From positions 1 through 34,133 of the forward strand of contig NZ_CALHGG010000126.1 in assembly GCF_938029845.1 (NCBI RefSeq): 34,133 bases of DNA, read 5' to 3'. Under the pieces are notes generated by a model. It did not search any database. It was not told the origin of the DNA and saw nothing but the letters and a program-made list of their open reading frames with translations. The stretch's first letter is position 1. Each line of letters starts with the position of its first letter. Source of the stretch: an uncultured Capnocytophaga sp. (GTDB lineage Bacteria > Bacteroidota > Bacteroidia > Flavobacteriales > Flavobacteriaceae). Of this stretch, positions 23,335 to 31,488 are shown piece after piece. Made by a program: the position numbers and the translations under genes.

Positions 23335-24472
23335 AACCACCTGATTTTATTTTTTTTACAAACATAGGGTAAGCCACTATAAGCAGCAAACCAAAGAGAA
23401 GCAAGGCCAAAAGGGGTTGCCATGTCATTTCCATAGGAATGCCCTTGATAGCGCGATTGACATAGTATTTCATAAAATGGGCATAGGGGAATAGCTGTGC
23501 CAAGTACTGCATACTCCTTGGGAGTCCTTCCATAGGAAAGGTATAGGCAGCAAAGGAGAAAGCAATGGCAGTAAAACCACTACCTACCGTAAGTGCTAAT
23601 CGGAAATCGGGAGCAAAGGATACAATAGTAATCCCTATAATCTGATAGATAACAACTAAGGCAAAAGTAATGAGTACCACATTGAACATCGGGATATGCA
23701 GAGGGGTACCTACAAGCCCAAAGAGTAGGTAATTCATCCACCACGCTACAAAGAAAAGCACCAAGGTATAAGGCAGGAGTTTGCCAACCAAGGCTTTCAG
23801 CGGGCTACCACCTGCTTGCTTGAGCCAGTGCTTGCCCTGATGATAGCGCAGTTCTACGCCCAATACATAGACTGTTACCATCATCACTATCATTTGGAGC
23901 ATCATGGGCAGCAGTGCTGTGAGCAGGTAAAAGGCATAGTTAGAGTAAGGGTTAAATAGCCCGTGGTCATCTACCTTTACGGTTTGGGCTTCGGCACGTA
24001 CCTTCTCGGTTTGTTGTCCTTTTTGCATCTTCTTTTTCATCACAAGACCAGCCGAGAACATACCTATGGTGGTTTGGAAATCCTTTTGGATAAGGCCTGC
24101 ACCGAGCATAAACTGGTTATTGGTATAACAGATCACCGATTGGTTTTCACCCTTGAAGAGTTTTTGTTGGAAGTCTTGAGGAATGACGATAAAGCCCATG
24201 ATCTGTTGTTGCTGGATAAGGCGTTGGGCTTCTTTTTCGTCGGTGAGTTGGGTTTTTAGGTCGATGTTAGGGGTAGCATCGAGCATACGCAAAAGGTTTT
24301 CGGACAGCTGACTTTGGTCGTAATTGATATACGCCATAGGCAGGTCGCGAGGCACCCCTTTGTAGAAAATAGCCGCAAAGAACCCAAAGATAACCAAGGG
24401 AAACACCAAAACGTAAAACAGTCGTTTGGGTGATAGGAAAAGGTTCTTGCATTCGGTTTTAAAATATTTCAT
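23321..24472 (-). CDS. ABC-2-type transporter permease (first of two)
   Basis: A 383-residue ABC-2 permease, paralogous to its downstream neighbour, with the same plan: an N-terminal helix (about 17-36), a periplasmic part with INYDQSQLSENLLRMLDATP, and five C-terminal helices ending in a lysine-rich tail. It carries no nucleotide-binding motifs. The pair would be expected to follow directly on a HlyD adaptor gene; here a HlyD gene on the same strand lies 8.8 kb upstream, with the small-gene array between them. The start MKYFKTECKNLFLSPKRLFY is typical of the family. The 21 bases before the ATG contain no promoter. Confidence 0.88.
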   Translation of the reverse strand: MKYFKTECKNLFLSPKRLFYVLVFPLVIFGFFAAIFYKGVPRDLPMAYINYDQSQLSENLLRMLDATPNIDLKTQLTDEKEAQRLIQQQQIMGFIVIPQDFQQKLFKGENQSVICYTNNQFMLGAGLIQKDFQTTIGMFSAGLVMKKKMQKGQQTEKVRAEAQTVKVDDHGLFNPYSNYAFYLLTALLPMMLQMIVMMVTVYVLGVELRYHQGKHWLKQAGGSPLKALVGKLLPYTLVLFFVAWWMNYLLFGLVGTPLHIPMFNVVLITFALVVIYQIIGITIVSFAPDFRLALTVGSGFTAIAFSFAAYTFPMEGLPRSMQYLAQLFPYAHFMKYYVNRAIKGIPMEMTWQPLLALLLFGLLLIVAYPMFVKKIKSGGYEKI

Positions 24473-24493
24473 AGTATAATTAGCAAGTTAGGT

Positions 24494-24865
24494 TTATTCT
24501 TTTTCTTCTAAAGTAGCTTCTGAAAGTAATTCATCAAAGCTATTAGCTATTTTGTGAGTAGATTTATCGTCAAGCCAATAGTCCCAAACTGACCCATCGG
24601 AGAGGTTGAAGTATAGTCTGGAGTCATCACCTAGACTACCAAAAACAAAAGTATTTTCAGTATTAGGTTCATCAAGATATTGTAGTAATTGCCACGCTTG
24701 ATAGTCTCTGCTCAGCTTTTCAAAAAGGAGGTTACGATTTTTAATATCCAAATCTTTGCCTTTGTACTGATAAAGGCAATATAAATCAAAACTGTTGAGG
24801 ATTTCCTTGTAAAAAGCAGGAAGTTCAAAGGAATGTTTTTGTTCTGTTTCTGTAATTCTGTTCAT
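24494..24865 (-). CDS. SUKH (SMI1/KNR4)-like immunity protein
   Basis: A 123-residue acidic protein with the SUKH layout: an N-terminal helix (FELPAFYKEILNSFDLYCLY) followed by alternating strands (NTFVFGSLGDDSRLYFNLSD, then VWDYWLDD) and a final helix NSFDELLSEA. SUKH proteins are the commonest immunity proteins of bacterial polymorphic toxin systems; they bind and block a specific toxin domain in the cytoplasm. It is the last gene of the array, 22 bases before the ABC permeases. There is no toxin gene next to it, so it is probably an orphan. The family call is moderately firm; the toxin target is unknown. Confidence 0.75.
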   Translation of the reverse strand: MNRITETEQKHSFELPAFYKEILNSFDLYCLYQYKGKDLDIKNRNLLFEKLSRDYQAWQLLQYLDEPNTENTFVFGSLGDDSRLYFNLSDGSVWDYWLDDKSTHKIANSFDELLSEATLEEKE

Positions 24866-24897
24866 ACTTTTTTTATTTATTAAATAATCTAAGTTGA

Positions 24898-25380
24898 TTA
24901 TATTTCTTCAGCATCTTCTAAGTTTTCTATTAGGATAGGTTCTTCATCTTTAAAATGAAAAGAAACGCCATAAGGTTCGCAAAAGCTGAAACTACCTTCG
25001 GCGAAATGCAGTAGCCATTCTTTGCTGTCATAGAATAGGAACTGTGGATTTTCAAAAGGGACTTCCTGCAAGGGAACTCTTAGAAATCGTTTTTCTTCTT
25101 CTGAAAGAGGAAAGCCTTCTGAGCCTATCAGCAGTTGTTCTTGAAAATAAGAAAGAGCTTTGGCAATGAGTTTATCTGCACTGGCAAGGATTTTTTCAAT
25201 AAAAGCAATAGTATCAGGCGTGATGGTTTTACTTTTGCTAAACACAGAAAAAGGCAGCTGTAAAGTTTCTTTGTAGAAATCACTTTTCCACTGGAATGAA
25301 GCCTCCCAAAAATACTCGTCTCCCACTTTTTGTGAGAAAGCAAGAGTGCCAAACTTGGTGTTATAACTTGATGTGTTCAT
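24898..25380 (-). CDS. Unknown array protein, DUF2262/DUF6985-like
   Basis: A 160-residue acidic cytoplasmic protein. A beta-rich N-terminus (FGTLAFSQKVGDEYFWEASF) is followed by a central helix with KLIAKALSYFQEQLL and a beta C-terminus that includes EPYGVSFHFKDEEPILIENL. The overall pattern resembles the DUF2262/DUF6985 group found in immunity loci, but I cannot fix the family. The ATG at 25380 overlaps the TGA of the preceding gene (ATGA), showing translational coupling; a TTG four codons earlier is discarded. The role as an immunity protein is inferred from context. Confidence 0.65.
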   Translation of the reverse strand: MNTSSYNTKFGTLAFSQKVGDEYFWEASFQWKSDFYKETLQLPFSVFSKSKTITPDTIAFIEKILASADKLIAKALSYFQEQLLIGSEGFPLSEEEKRFLRVPLQEVPFENPQFLFYDSKEWLLHFAEGSFSFCEPYGVSFHFKDEEPILIENLEDAEEI

Positions 25381-25787
25381 TGCTTTAACCAATTAATTTC
25401 TTCTTTACTAAGGAGAAAATATTTATATACAAAGTTTTCGCAGGCTTCTTGTTCGCTATCAAAAGACTGTTCATCACAGAAGCAACGAGTATCGGCAAGG
25501 CATACCACCCATTGGTTTTCTCGTTGCAGAAGACAAGCGTTATTCACAGCTACATTTCCTTGCTCAAAAGTATTTGTTTTAAAATAGCACTGAGCAGGGT
25601 TATAGTTCAAGGCTTCTAAAGCTTGTAACAACTCTTTGAATGTGGGAATAGGGAGTTGTTCTTTTATCTGGGCTAAAAGTTGTTGCCTTTTCATCCTTTC
25701 TTGTTTGTTTTTCTTGGAAAACCAAATGAGTATAAACGTCCAAGCCAAAAGAGCTATTAATAGAAGGGCAAGTATATTGTAATTCAC
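25377..25787 (-). CDS. Single-pass membrane protein of unknown function in the array
   Basis: A 136-residue protein with one N-terminal membrane helix (about 4-23, ILALLLIALLAWTFILIW) followed by a basic stretch (KKNKQERMKRQQ), so the rest faces the cytoplasm by the positive-inside rule. The soluble part has an FKELLQALEALNYNP helix and a Cys-rich middle (CLADTRCFCDEQ). The GTG at 25787 is chosen as start; a GTG at 25826 would overlap the pseudogene before it and put charged residues ahead of the helix. No family is recognised. It is coupled to the next gene by ATGA. It may be a membrane-side immunity protein. Confidence 0.6.
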   Translation of the reverse strand: MNYNILALLLIALLAWTFILIWFSKKNKQERMKRQQLLAQIKEQLPIPTFKELLQALEALNYNPAQCYFKTNTFEQGNVAVNNACLLQRENQWVVCLADTRCFCDEQSFDSEQEACENFVYKYFLLSKEEINWLKQ

Positions 25788-25804
25788 AAGAGAAAATGGT
25801 ATTT

Positions 25805-26254
25805 TTATATAATCACACTCTTCCACTTTTCAGGATCTTTGTTTTCAGGCAAATACTGTTCTTTGATAGTATCTAATAGCCAGCGATTTTCTACAAGTTT
25901 GTATTTGTACTCGCGCTTGTAATTCATTCTTGCATACTCTCTGTCGGTAAAGATAGAGGCTTTTTTGCCTGAGATTTGCACCTCGGTAATGCTTTCTTTA
26001 GAAGGATCGTAGTTAGGAGGAAAGACGTGACTGGTGTACTCAGCGCCACCATATTTGCGTTCGCGTTCGGTGATGTATTACTTATAAATAGGGATACGAA
26101 GCTCGGTTTGTTGCTTACAAAAGTCTTCCCAAGAGAGCGTTTTCTTTTTCTCCACTTCTTCTTCATCTACTCTGTTGGATTCTGTTTCCCAGTCGTACAT
26201 CGCTTGCAAGAAAGCAGTGAAACGCTGGCGTAGGGTTTGTTCTGTTTCTGTCAT
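25805..26254 (-). pseudogene. NTF2-fold (RhsIA-type) immunity gene with an in-frame stop
   Basis: Codon 59 of 150 is TAA (26078-26080); on both sides the same frame codes well. Before it comes MTETEQTLRQRFTAFLQAMY and LSWEDFCKQQTELRIPIYK; after it YITERERKYGGAEYTSHVF, PNYDPSKESITEVQISGKKA and YKYKLVENRWLLDTIKEQYL. The last part is the usual NTF2-type ending (a strand with a 'W-x-[LI]-D' turn) of RhsIA-family immunity proteins. The frame runs to a normal stop at 25805. A single substitution explains the stop. The gene is between a VOC gene (6 bases away) and the membrane protein gene. Loss suggests that the matching toxin is no longer met; stop-codon read-through or sequence error are alternatives. 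Confidence 0.7.
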
Positions 26255-26260
26255 TTTGAA

Positions 26261-26680
26261 TTATAATTTTAAATTGTCATTTTCGTCAAACTCCCAAAAA
26301 GGATTATAAGCAACTTCAAAGAGGTAGCCGTCCAAGTCCTTGAAATAGCCACTATATCCACCCCAAAATACTTTTTGAGCTGGCTTGACAATAGTAGCTC
26401 CTAATTCACTAACTTTGGATAAAACAGCATCTACTTCTGTTTCTGATTTAGCATTATAACTAATCGTTATTCCTGTAAATGCACTTGACTGATAAGGTAG
26501 TGTAGTATCTTCGGAGAGTTCTTGTAAAGGATATAGTCCTAATACAATTCCTCCCAAAGGGAAAAGAGCATACTCCTCCATACTTTTGTCCGACTTCTGC
26601 CAGCCTAAGTTCTCATAAAAGGCAAGAGCTTTCTTAAAGTCGCGGACACCTAAAGTGATAAGTGTAAATTTCTGTCTCAT
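26261..26680 (-). CDS. VOC-family protein, metal site apparently degraded
   Basis: A 139-residue protein of the vicinal-oxygen-chelate (glyoxalase/bleomycin-resistance) fold with its beta-alpha-beta-beta-beta repeats: TLITLGVRDFKKALAFYENL at the start, ITISYNAKSETEVDAVL in the middle, YSGYFKDLDGYLFEVAYNPF at the end. The first metal ligand, usually His or Gln in strand 1, is Thr here, although the last-strand Glu is kept. It may bind a ligand without catalysis, as antibiotic-binding VOC proteins do. Its ATG overlaps the TGA of the upstream gene (ATGA). Substrate unknown. Such proteins are seen in immunity arrays, but the reason is not established. Confidence 0.8.
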   Translation of the reverse strand: MRQKFTLITLGVRDFKKALAFYENLGWQKSDKSMEEYALFPLGGIVLGLYPLQELSEDTTLPYQSSAFTGITISYNAKSETEVDAVLSKVSELGATIVKPAQKVFWGGYSGYFKDLDGYLFEVAYNPFWEFDENDNLKL

Positions 26681-27309
26681 TTGGTTAATGCTTTCTCTAC
26701 TATTTCTATAAGCTCTTCAGGGGTCATTAGAGTATTGAGATAGTCCTCTAAGGTACCCATATTATCTATTTCATTGAAAAACACCTCATGATCGGTACCA
26801 AAGAGAGTTGGGTTTTCTCCATTAGGGTCGCTTAGGGCTATGTATATATGGTCAGGATAGCCAGAGGTATAGAACAATTGTATAAGATCAGGTGTCTTGT
26901 CTCCTGTAACTTTTATAATTTCAGTGAGGTCTGTAAATTCCTCATCGGAGAAATCGTCATACCATTCTTCATAGTCATCAGTACCTTCTTTGAAAGGGGT
27001 AAAGAGGCTGACTGTCCAAAAGTGTTGCCCGTAAGGTTCTTCTGTAAGTTGATAGAACTGAGCAATCATTTGGTCATAGAAAGCCTTTTTATCGGTTTGG
27101 TAAAGCTCCCTATGGGCATCTACCCATTCGCCTATACCATAAATAGGCTCAGTATCTTCTGCCTTTGCCCAGGGAGTGTCCTCAGGCTTGGGATAGAGTA
27201 CGGTATCAAAAGTAATAGCTAATAGGTCATCAGCAAGGGAAGAGCCTTTCACTTGGCTGGTATTGCCTCCAAGGGCTTGAATACGATGTAGGATATTTTC
27301 GTTTAACAT
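26677..27309 (-). CDS. Conserved immunity-locus protein of unknown family
   Basis: A 210-residue, very acidic cytoplasmic protein. It begins with a helix (ILHRIQALGGNTSQVKG), followed by SITFDTVLYPKP-like strands (ITFDTVLYPKPEDTPW), and ends with PTLFGTDHEVFFNEIDNMGT and a C-terminal helix TPEELIEIVEKAL. The last part has the look of a SUKH C-terminus, and similar Bacteroidota proteins occur in toxin/immunity regions, but I do not assign the family firmly. The start is the ATG at 27309, because a longer reading would run into the upstream gene that ends at 27320. Coupled to the VOC gene by ATGA. Confidence 0.65.
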   Translation of the reverse strand: MLNENILHRIQALGGNTSQVKGSSLADDLLAITFDTVLYPKPEDTPWAKAEDTEPIYGIGEWVDAHRELYQTDKKAFYDQMIAQFYQLTEEPYGQHFWTVSLFTPFKEGTDDYEEWYDDFSDEEFTDLTEIIKVTGDKTPDLIQLFYTSGYPDHIYIALSDPNGENPTLFGTDHEVFFNEIDNMGTLEDYLNTLMTPEELIEIVEKALTK

Positions 27310-27319
27310 ATTTATTTTA

Positions 27320-27814
27320 TTAAAAAGTTCCTTTTTCTTTGCTCCATTTGCGGTAATCCTCAAGCCAAAGCCGCCAATCCTCCGGACAATGATATTTATC
27401 CATATATTTTTCCTGTTCTTCTGAGGGTAAGGAGTGCCAATATTCTAAAAAAGTGTCTCTATAATGCTGCTCATAGCCCTGATTCCAGCGAGGAGCCCCA
27501 TAGAAACTATGAGGAAAGACTGTCCAAAATGGAAATACTTCCTTATAATCCTCCATTTCTTTCTGAAAATGCTCTCTTTTTCCTTCTTCATAGAATGCTA
27601 TTTGTACAAAAAAGAGTTTGTTGGCTTCTTGGATTATCTGTAGCTGTGCTTTACTAAGGGCATAAGGCGCTTTGCTAAAGAAATATCTAATACTTTTGGG
27701 GCTGACCTCTCCTTCCGCTGCTTCTATACGCTTATAGAGAGCTACAGGAATAAAGAATTCATATCCAAAAACTGGATAGGTTTTACAAAAGAAATCTTTG
27801 AGCTTTGAGAACAT
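27320..27814 (-). CDS. Unknown array protein, aromatic-rich
   Basis: A 164-residue cytoplasmic protein rich in Tyr, Trp, Phe and charged residues. No family is recognised. It is probably all helical (KAQLQIIQEANKLFFVQIAF; EYWHSLPSEEQEKYMDKY). The C-terminus DWRLWLEDYRKWSKEKG is strongly amphipathic. The gene is 10 bases from the next and 12 from the previous gene, so it belongs to the array operon. Its length and lack of enzymatic motifs would fit an immunity protein, which remains inference. Confidence 0.65.
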   Translation of the reverse strand: MFSKLKDFFCKTYPVFGYEFFIPVALYKRIEAAEGEVSPKSIRYFFSKAPYALSKAQLQIIQEANKLFFVQIAFYEEGKREHFQKEMEDYKEVFPFWTVFPHSFYGAPRWNQGYEQHYRDTFLEYWHSLPSEEQEKYMDKYHCPEDWRLWLEDYRKWSKEKGTF

Positions 27815-27826
27815 AACTTTAATTTG

Positions 27827-28183
27827 CTAATTAGCAATGAGTGAATTGGCTAACTTTTTTGGTACTTTGGAGAGTACTTGCTCGTAAGAGTGCTGTATCA
27901 TTTCCTTGATAAGGGAAAGAGATAAGCCTTCTAAGAGTACTGTATTCCAATGTTTTTTGTTCAGGTGGTAGCCCGCTACAATCTTATCGGGGTACTGCTC
28001 ACGGAGTTCTATTGCTCGCTCGGGGTTGCACTTGAGGCTCACACGCAAGGGGACTGTATTTAAACTTGTAAGCACAAAAATACGATTACAGATCCGAAAT
28101 ACCAAAATATCCTCATCAAAAGGCATATCCTCCGTTACATGAGGTAAGGAAAGACAATAATCTCTAAGTTCTTCTAAGTTCAT
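27827..28183 (-). CDS. MmcQ/YjbR-family protein
   Basis: A 118-residue protein of the MmcQ/YjbR (CyaY-like DNA-binding) fold. The opening LEELRDYCLSLPHVTEDMPF is diagnostic, as are PLRVSLKCNPERAIELREQY and AGYHLNKKHWNTVLLE. Members are widespread, often called DNA-binding, but function is poorly known; MmcQ lies in the mitomycin cluster and YjbR binds DNA weakly. Its last codons (IAN-stop) run into an AATTTGCTAATTAGC motif that also follows the GNAT gene. It stands in the middle of the array, an unusual place for this family. Confidence 0.88.
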   Translation of the reverse strand: MNLEELRDYCLSLPHVTEDMPFDEDILVFRICNRIFVLTSLNTVPLRVSLKCNPERAIELREQYPDKIVAGYHLNKKHWNTVLLEGLSLSLIKEMIQHSYEQVLSKVPKKLANSLIAN

Positions 28184-28217
28184 ATATTTGTGTTTTTTTA
28201 AGTTCTTAAAGATTTTT

Positions 28218-29147
28218 CTATTTTTTCATTGAGGAAATGCTATATAATTCCCCTCCATTCTCACCATCTTTGTAAATCAAAACTCTATCGTCCCAAAGGT
28301 CTTTTAATTGGATGATTTGTCTTGAGCTTTTAGTATTCCATTTAAATTGGATAGAGTCATTCCCTATTTTAAAAGTATAGTATCTGTAACCATAAGGTAT
28401 AAACCAGAAAACAAAATGATTCCCTCCTCCATGGTTTCCTAAGGTAACCCAATCAAATTCATATAGATTGTCATTGAATTCATCATCTCCCAAATAGCTA
28501 TAACTAGTTGTTTTAGTGTCTTCTATCTCGTAATAATGGTTATATTTATAATCTTCAGTAAAGTATTCTCCTTTGCTACCTATGCACACAATAGAGTGGA
28601 AGTCTACTGGAATTATTTTTTCTATGACACCTAATTGGTTATCAATATATTGTTTGTTTATCTTCGTTATCTCCTCTAAATCATATGCTCCATTTTCATC
28701 TTTCGGAACAGCATAGTTCTTAACAATGCTATCATGATCCAAATACTGCAATTCCTTTACTTTTTCAGCTTTTTCCCAAGGATAAGTATATTTGTAGATA
28801 ATAATTCTATATTTTTCATCTTCTTTCCTATCATAAAAAGTCTTATTTCCACCAAAATCTCCTTTGGCATTTATCTTTTGCTTAATTTTAAAGTCTTTAT
28901 CAAGCAAAAACCATTCATCTCCTTTTCTTAGATAAATAAATTTATCAGTAGAGTCGTAGATAACCTTATCAGTGCCCATAAGCTGTACCTCTGTAAGGAG
29001 AGTATCTATAACAAAAAGATCCTTGTCAAAGCCGTTAAACTCTGGAATTTCAGGGTGCTTATCTTTACCAGGTATCTCATAGCCACAACTGCTATATAAA
29101 GATAGTATAGCCAGCAGGAAAAACGTTTTCAAATGATAGTATCTCAT
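28218..29147 (-). CDS. Array-encoded lipoprotein of unknown function
   Basis: A 309-residue lipoprotein: signal MRYYHLKTFFLLAILSLYSS and lipid Cys21 in SSCG. After it comes a Lys/Pro/Glu-rich linker (EIPGKDKHPEIPE) and a beta-rich domain with many Tyr and Asp (for example YYTFKIGNDSIQFKWNTKSS). No family is recognised. The ATG at 29147 lies 1 base after the ankyrin gene stop; a longer reading upstream would overlap that gene fully and is discarded. As the only exported protein of the array it could neutralise a toxin acting in the periplasm, or be unrelated cargo. Confidence 0.7.
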   Translation of the reverse strand: MRYYHLKTFFLLAILSLYSSCGYEIPGKDKHPEIPEFNGFDKDLFVIDTLLTEVQLMGTDKVIYDSTDKFIYLRKGDEWFLLDKDFKIKQKINAKGDFGGNKTFYDRKEDEKYRIIIYKYTYPWEKAEKVKELQYLDHDSIVKNYAVPKDENGAYDLEEITKINKQYIDNQLGVIEKIIPVDFHSIVCIGSKGEYFTEDYKYNHYYEIEDTKTTSYSYLGDDEFNDNLYEFDWVTLGNHGGGNHFVFWFIPYGYRYYTFKIGNDSIQFKWNTKSSRQIIQLKDLWDDRVLIYKDGENGGELYSISSMKK

Positions 29148-29148
29148 A

Positions 29149-30216
29149 TTACTCAAAAATTTTATTAATTTGTGCGGAAGGGTTTGCCATAAACGCTTCA
29201 AAGGTACAAAGTTCGGTGAAAGTTCCGTGTTCGTAATCGGCAAAAGCGAGTTTTTTATTCTTAGGATACCACACCAAAAAGCCTTCAGCGCCATACCTAT
29301 CGGCATCGGAAAGGAGGTCGAGGAATTTTTTGTTTTTCCACTTTACTTCCTTGACATCACTCAGTGGGGCAAACGCTACAAAGCTTGTATATTTGCATTC
29401 AGGCAATGGAATACGCCTATCGGTAGCGCGCAATAAGGCGATGAGTCCTTCGGGAAGTTTGTTGGTTTTTAAGGCTCGTAAGCGCTCTTCCTCGTCGTGC
29501 CACTGGGCAGGCTCTACCGATTTGATATACTCGGCAACTGCTTTCTGCTTGTTGCGCAGAGCGTAATGATAGGCACGTCCGCCGTATTTATCTTTGTAGG
29601 AAAGGTCGGCACCCAGCTCAATAAGTCGTTTTACCAAGGCAAGGTGACCTTTTGAGGCCGCCACTTGTAAGGGCGAGGCATTGTAAGTATATACCATATT
29701 AGGCTCACAATAGTTTACACCAAATCCGTGAGCAATAAGGTAGTCTGCCAGTTTATACATACCTTCCGAAGCTACCTTTCTCAAGGTAGTACCGTCGGGA
29801 GTGAGTTTAAAACCGTTTTCTATCAGCAGAAAAGCTATTTCTTCATTTTTGCTATAGATAGCAGCCTGCAAAGTAGTGAGGTGGGTACGGGCATTCACAT
29901 CGGCACCTTGTTTAATCAACCATTTTACCAACTCAGGGTCGCTATTCTCACTCATACAAACATTAATAAGCGCTGTTTTGTTTATATGAGCCCCCTTATC
30001 AACTAAAAACTCTAATAGTTTCTTTTTGCGATTGGACAGGGCAAAGTCAAAAGGTGTTTGAGAATAACGTTCGTGTACACGGACTTCTTCGTTGATATCC
30101 CAGCCTTTGGCAAGTTCAGCTTCCAAGGCAGGAAAATCTTCCTTACGCAAGAGGGTTACAATTTCAGGGCATTTGAAAGGTGCTTTTTTCTGGGCAAAGA
30201 TGTTTCTTTCTTCCAT
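29149..30216 (-). CDS. Ankyrin-repeat protein with C-terminal SUKH-like domain
   Basis: A 355-residue cytoplasmic protein. Residues about 20-235 form six ankyrin-type repeats; clear ones are SQTPFDFALSNRKKKLLEFL, LTTLQAAIYSKNEEIAFLLI and ASPLQVAASKGHLALVKRLI followed by ELGADLSYKDKYG. From about 255 the protein changes to a domain with GLIALLRATDRRIPLP and YGAEGFLVWYPKNKKLAFAD, strands and spacing like a SUKH domain (a small helix then a sheet). Ankyrin proteins are a listed immunity type in polymorphic toxin systems. Joining them to a SUKH-like domain would let one protein bind two surfaces. The SUKH-like call is tentative. The gene lies 1 base before the lipoprotein gene. Confidence 0.75.
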   Translation of the reverse strand: MEERNIFAQKKAPFKCPEIVTLLRKEDFPALEAELAKGWDINEEVRVHERYSQTPFDFALSNRKKKLLEFLVDKGAHINKTALINVCMSENSDPELVKWLIKQGADVNARTHLTTLQAAIYSKNEEIAFLLIENGFKLTPDGTTLRKVASEGMYKLADYLIAHGFGVNYCEPNMVYTYNASPLQVAASKGHLALVKRLIELGADLSYKDKYGGRAYHYALRNKQKAVAEYIKSVEPAQWHDEEERLRALKTNKLPEGLIALLRATDRRIPLPECKYTSFVAFAPLSDVKEVKWKNKKFLDLLSDADRYGAEGFLVWYPKNKKLAFADYEHGTFTELCTFEAFMANPSAQINKIFE

Positions 30217-30237
30217 AATATAATTTGTTTGTATGCT

Positions 30238-30975
30238 TTAGATTATAAAAAATTCCCTATCATCCTCTGGGGTAGAGATAGGATTGTACTTATTTAATAA
30301 ATCAATATACTCTTCATCAGAGAGTAAGGCAGTATAATCACTGCGATGTTTTGCTATAAGATAGGATGAATATCTATTTTCTTCTTTATTTGCGGAACAA
30401 GGAAAGTTTGTAAGTTTTCTGTTGTAAATTTCTTTAATTACCTGAGCTTGTTCCTCACTTAGGTAAGGATGATGGGTACGGTATATATTGGCAATATTCT
30501 CATAAAAATCACTTAAGGAAGATGCTTTTGCATAAATGCTATATACAATTGATAGCAAGCCATAGAAAATAAAATTCTGCAAGTTATCAGCTATAATTTC
30601 AGCAGCATCAAAATCATACCAGTCCTTTACGATAACAGGAGGTTGCTCTGGTTTTTCTCTATCATAGAAAAAACAAACCTCTCCTTCACATTCTGAAGCA
30701 AAAGGCACCAAAAGATATTCAGTTTTGATTCCTCGTTGAGATTTATTATTTTTTATTCTATTTATAATATCTTCTGCATCATCCAATGCCGTAAATTGAT
30801 CCCTAAATAAAAGTAACGGAGGATTCTTTTTTAGCTCTGGAAATACTTCCTTCCATTGCCAATGAACATCCAGCATCCCATCCTCATAAAGCCGGTGATA
30901 TAGTTTTGGGTACTGAAAGTTATAAGTCTGTTCTATTTTTTGTAATGGGTTCATATCAGATATTTTTTTATTCAT
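30238..30975 (-). CDS. SUKH (SMI1/KNR4)-family protein with helical C-terminus
   Basis: A 245-residue cytoplasmic protein. The first 130 residues have the SUKH pattern: helix QKIEQTYNFQYPKLYHRLYE, then LLLFRDQFTALDDAEDIIN, and the sheet with YLLVPFASECEGEVCFFYDR. An extra helical C-terminal part follows (YGLLSIVYSIYAKASSLSDF, then SSYLIAKHRSDYTALLSDEE). It overlaps the preceding gene by 8 bases, so the two are coupled. Expected role: cytoplasmic immunity protein for a toxin domain not in this window. Target unknown. Confidence 0.75.
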   Translation of the reverse strand: MNKKISDMNPLQKIEQTYNFQYPKLYHRLYEDGMLDVHWQWKEVFPELKKNPPLLLFRDQFTALDDAEDIINRIKNNKSQRGIKTEYLLVPFASECEGEVCFFYDREKPEQPPVIVKDWYDFDAAEIIADNLQNFIFYGLLSIVYSIYAKASSLSDFYENIANIYRTHHPYLSEEQAQVIKEIYNRKLTNFPCSANKEENRYSSYLIAKHRSDYTALLSDEEYIDLLNKYNPISTPEDDREFFII

Positions 30976-31471
30976 AATACCTTCCCAAGTCTAACAGATG
31001 TCCTAAGAAATACCAATCGTTAGGAATAGTTTCATCTTCACCTATATAATCACATAAGCCTCGTGCACCACACTCCAAGAGGTCTAAAGGATTGAAATTG
31101 TACCAATCATAGCCCGTTTCGGAAGTGACGCCAAAAGAACGCATTTCGTTATGAAGTTCTTTGTCTTTCATACGGTGGAGTTCAGCGATTTGAAAGACGA
31201 TTACTGCTTGGGTATAAGCAAAGGCGGAAAGATGTTTCGTCTCTTCGGGCATTGAGCGAATGCTTGTCCACTGCTCCTCATAAGTAGCAGTCTTTGCACT
31301 GAATGCCTCCTTAAGCAGTTCAAGGCAAAGAGTAGGGGAGAAGGGGGTGTTTTTGTGTGGAGTCACTACCCTATATAATGCCAAGAGATAGGTTTCTAAA
31401 TCTCTGTTGGTTACTTCTTTAGGAAGCTGTTCTATACAGTTGTAAAATTTGTCGTAGGTCATAGAGGTCAT
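30968..31471 (-). CDS. Unknown helical array protein
   Basis: A 167-residue cytoplasmic protein, predicted mostly helical (MTYDKFYNCIEQLPKEV; TLCLELLKEAFSAKTATYEE; AYTQAVIVFQIAELHRMKDK). The C-terminus FNPLDLLECGARGLCDYIGE has two cysteines. No family is recognised. The ATG at 31471 is preferred; another Met three codons later (31462) is also possible, and a TTG at 31477 is less likely. It overlaps the SUKH gene by 8 bases and probably belongs to the same immunity function, which is inference. Confidence 0.65.
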   Translation of the reverse strand: MTSMTYDKFYNCIEQLPKEVTNRDLETYLLALYRVVTPHKNTPFSPTLCLELLKEAFSAKTATYEEQWTSIRSMPEETKHLSAFAYTQAVIVFQIAELHRMKDKELHNEMRSFGVTSETGYDWYNFNPLDLLECGARGLCDYIGEDETIPNDWYFLGHLLDLGRYYE

Positions 31472-31488
31472 TAGCAAATAAGTGTTTC

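Noticed and set aside
25976..26233. Reading of 85 codons on the plus strand and 80 codons in another minus frame
   Set aside because: Both are shadows of the interrupted NTF2-type immunity frame, which shows far better protein features.
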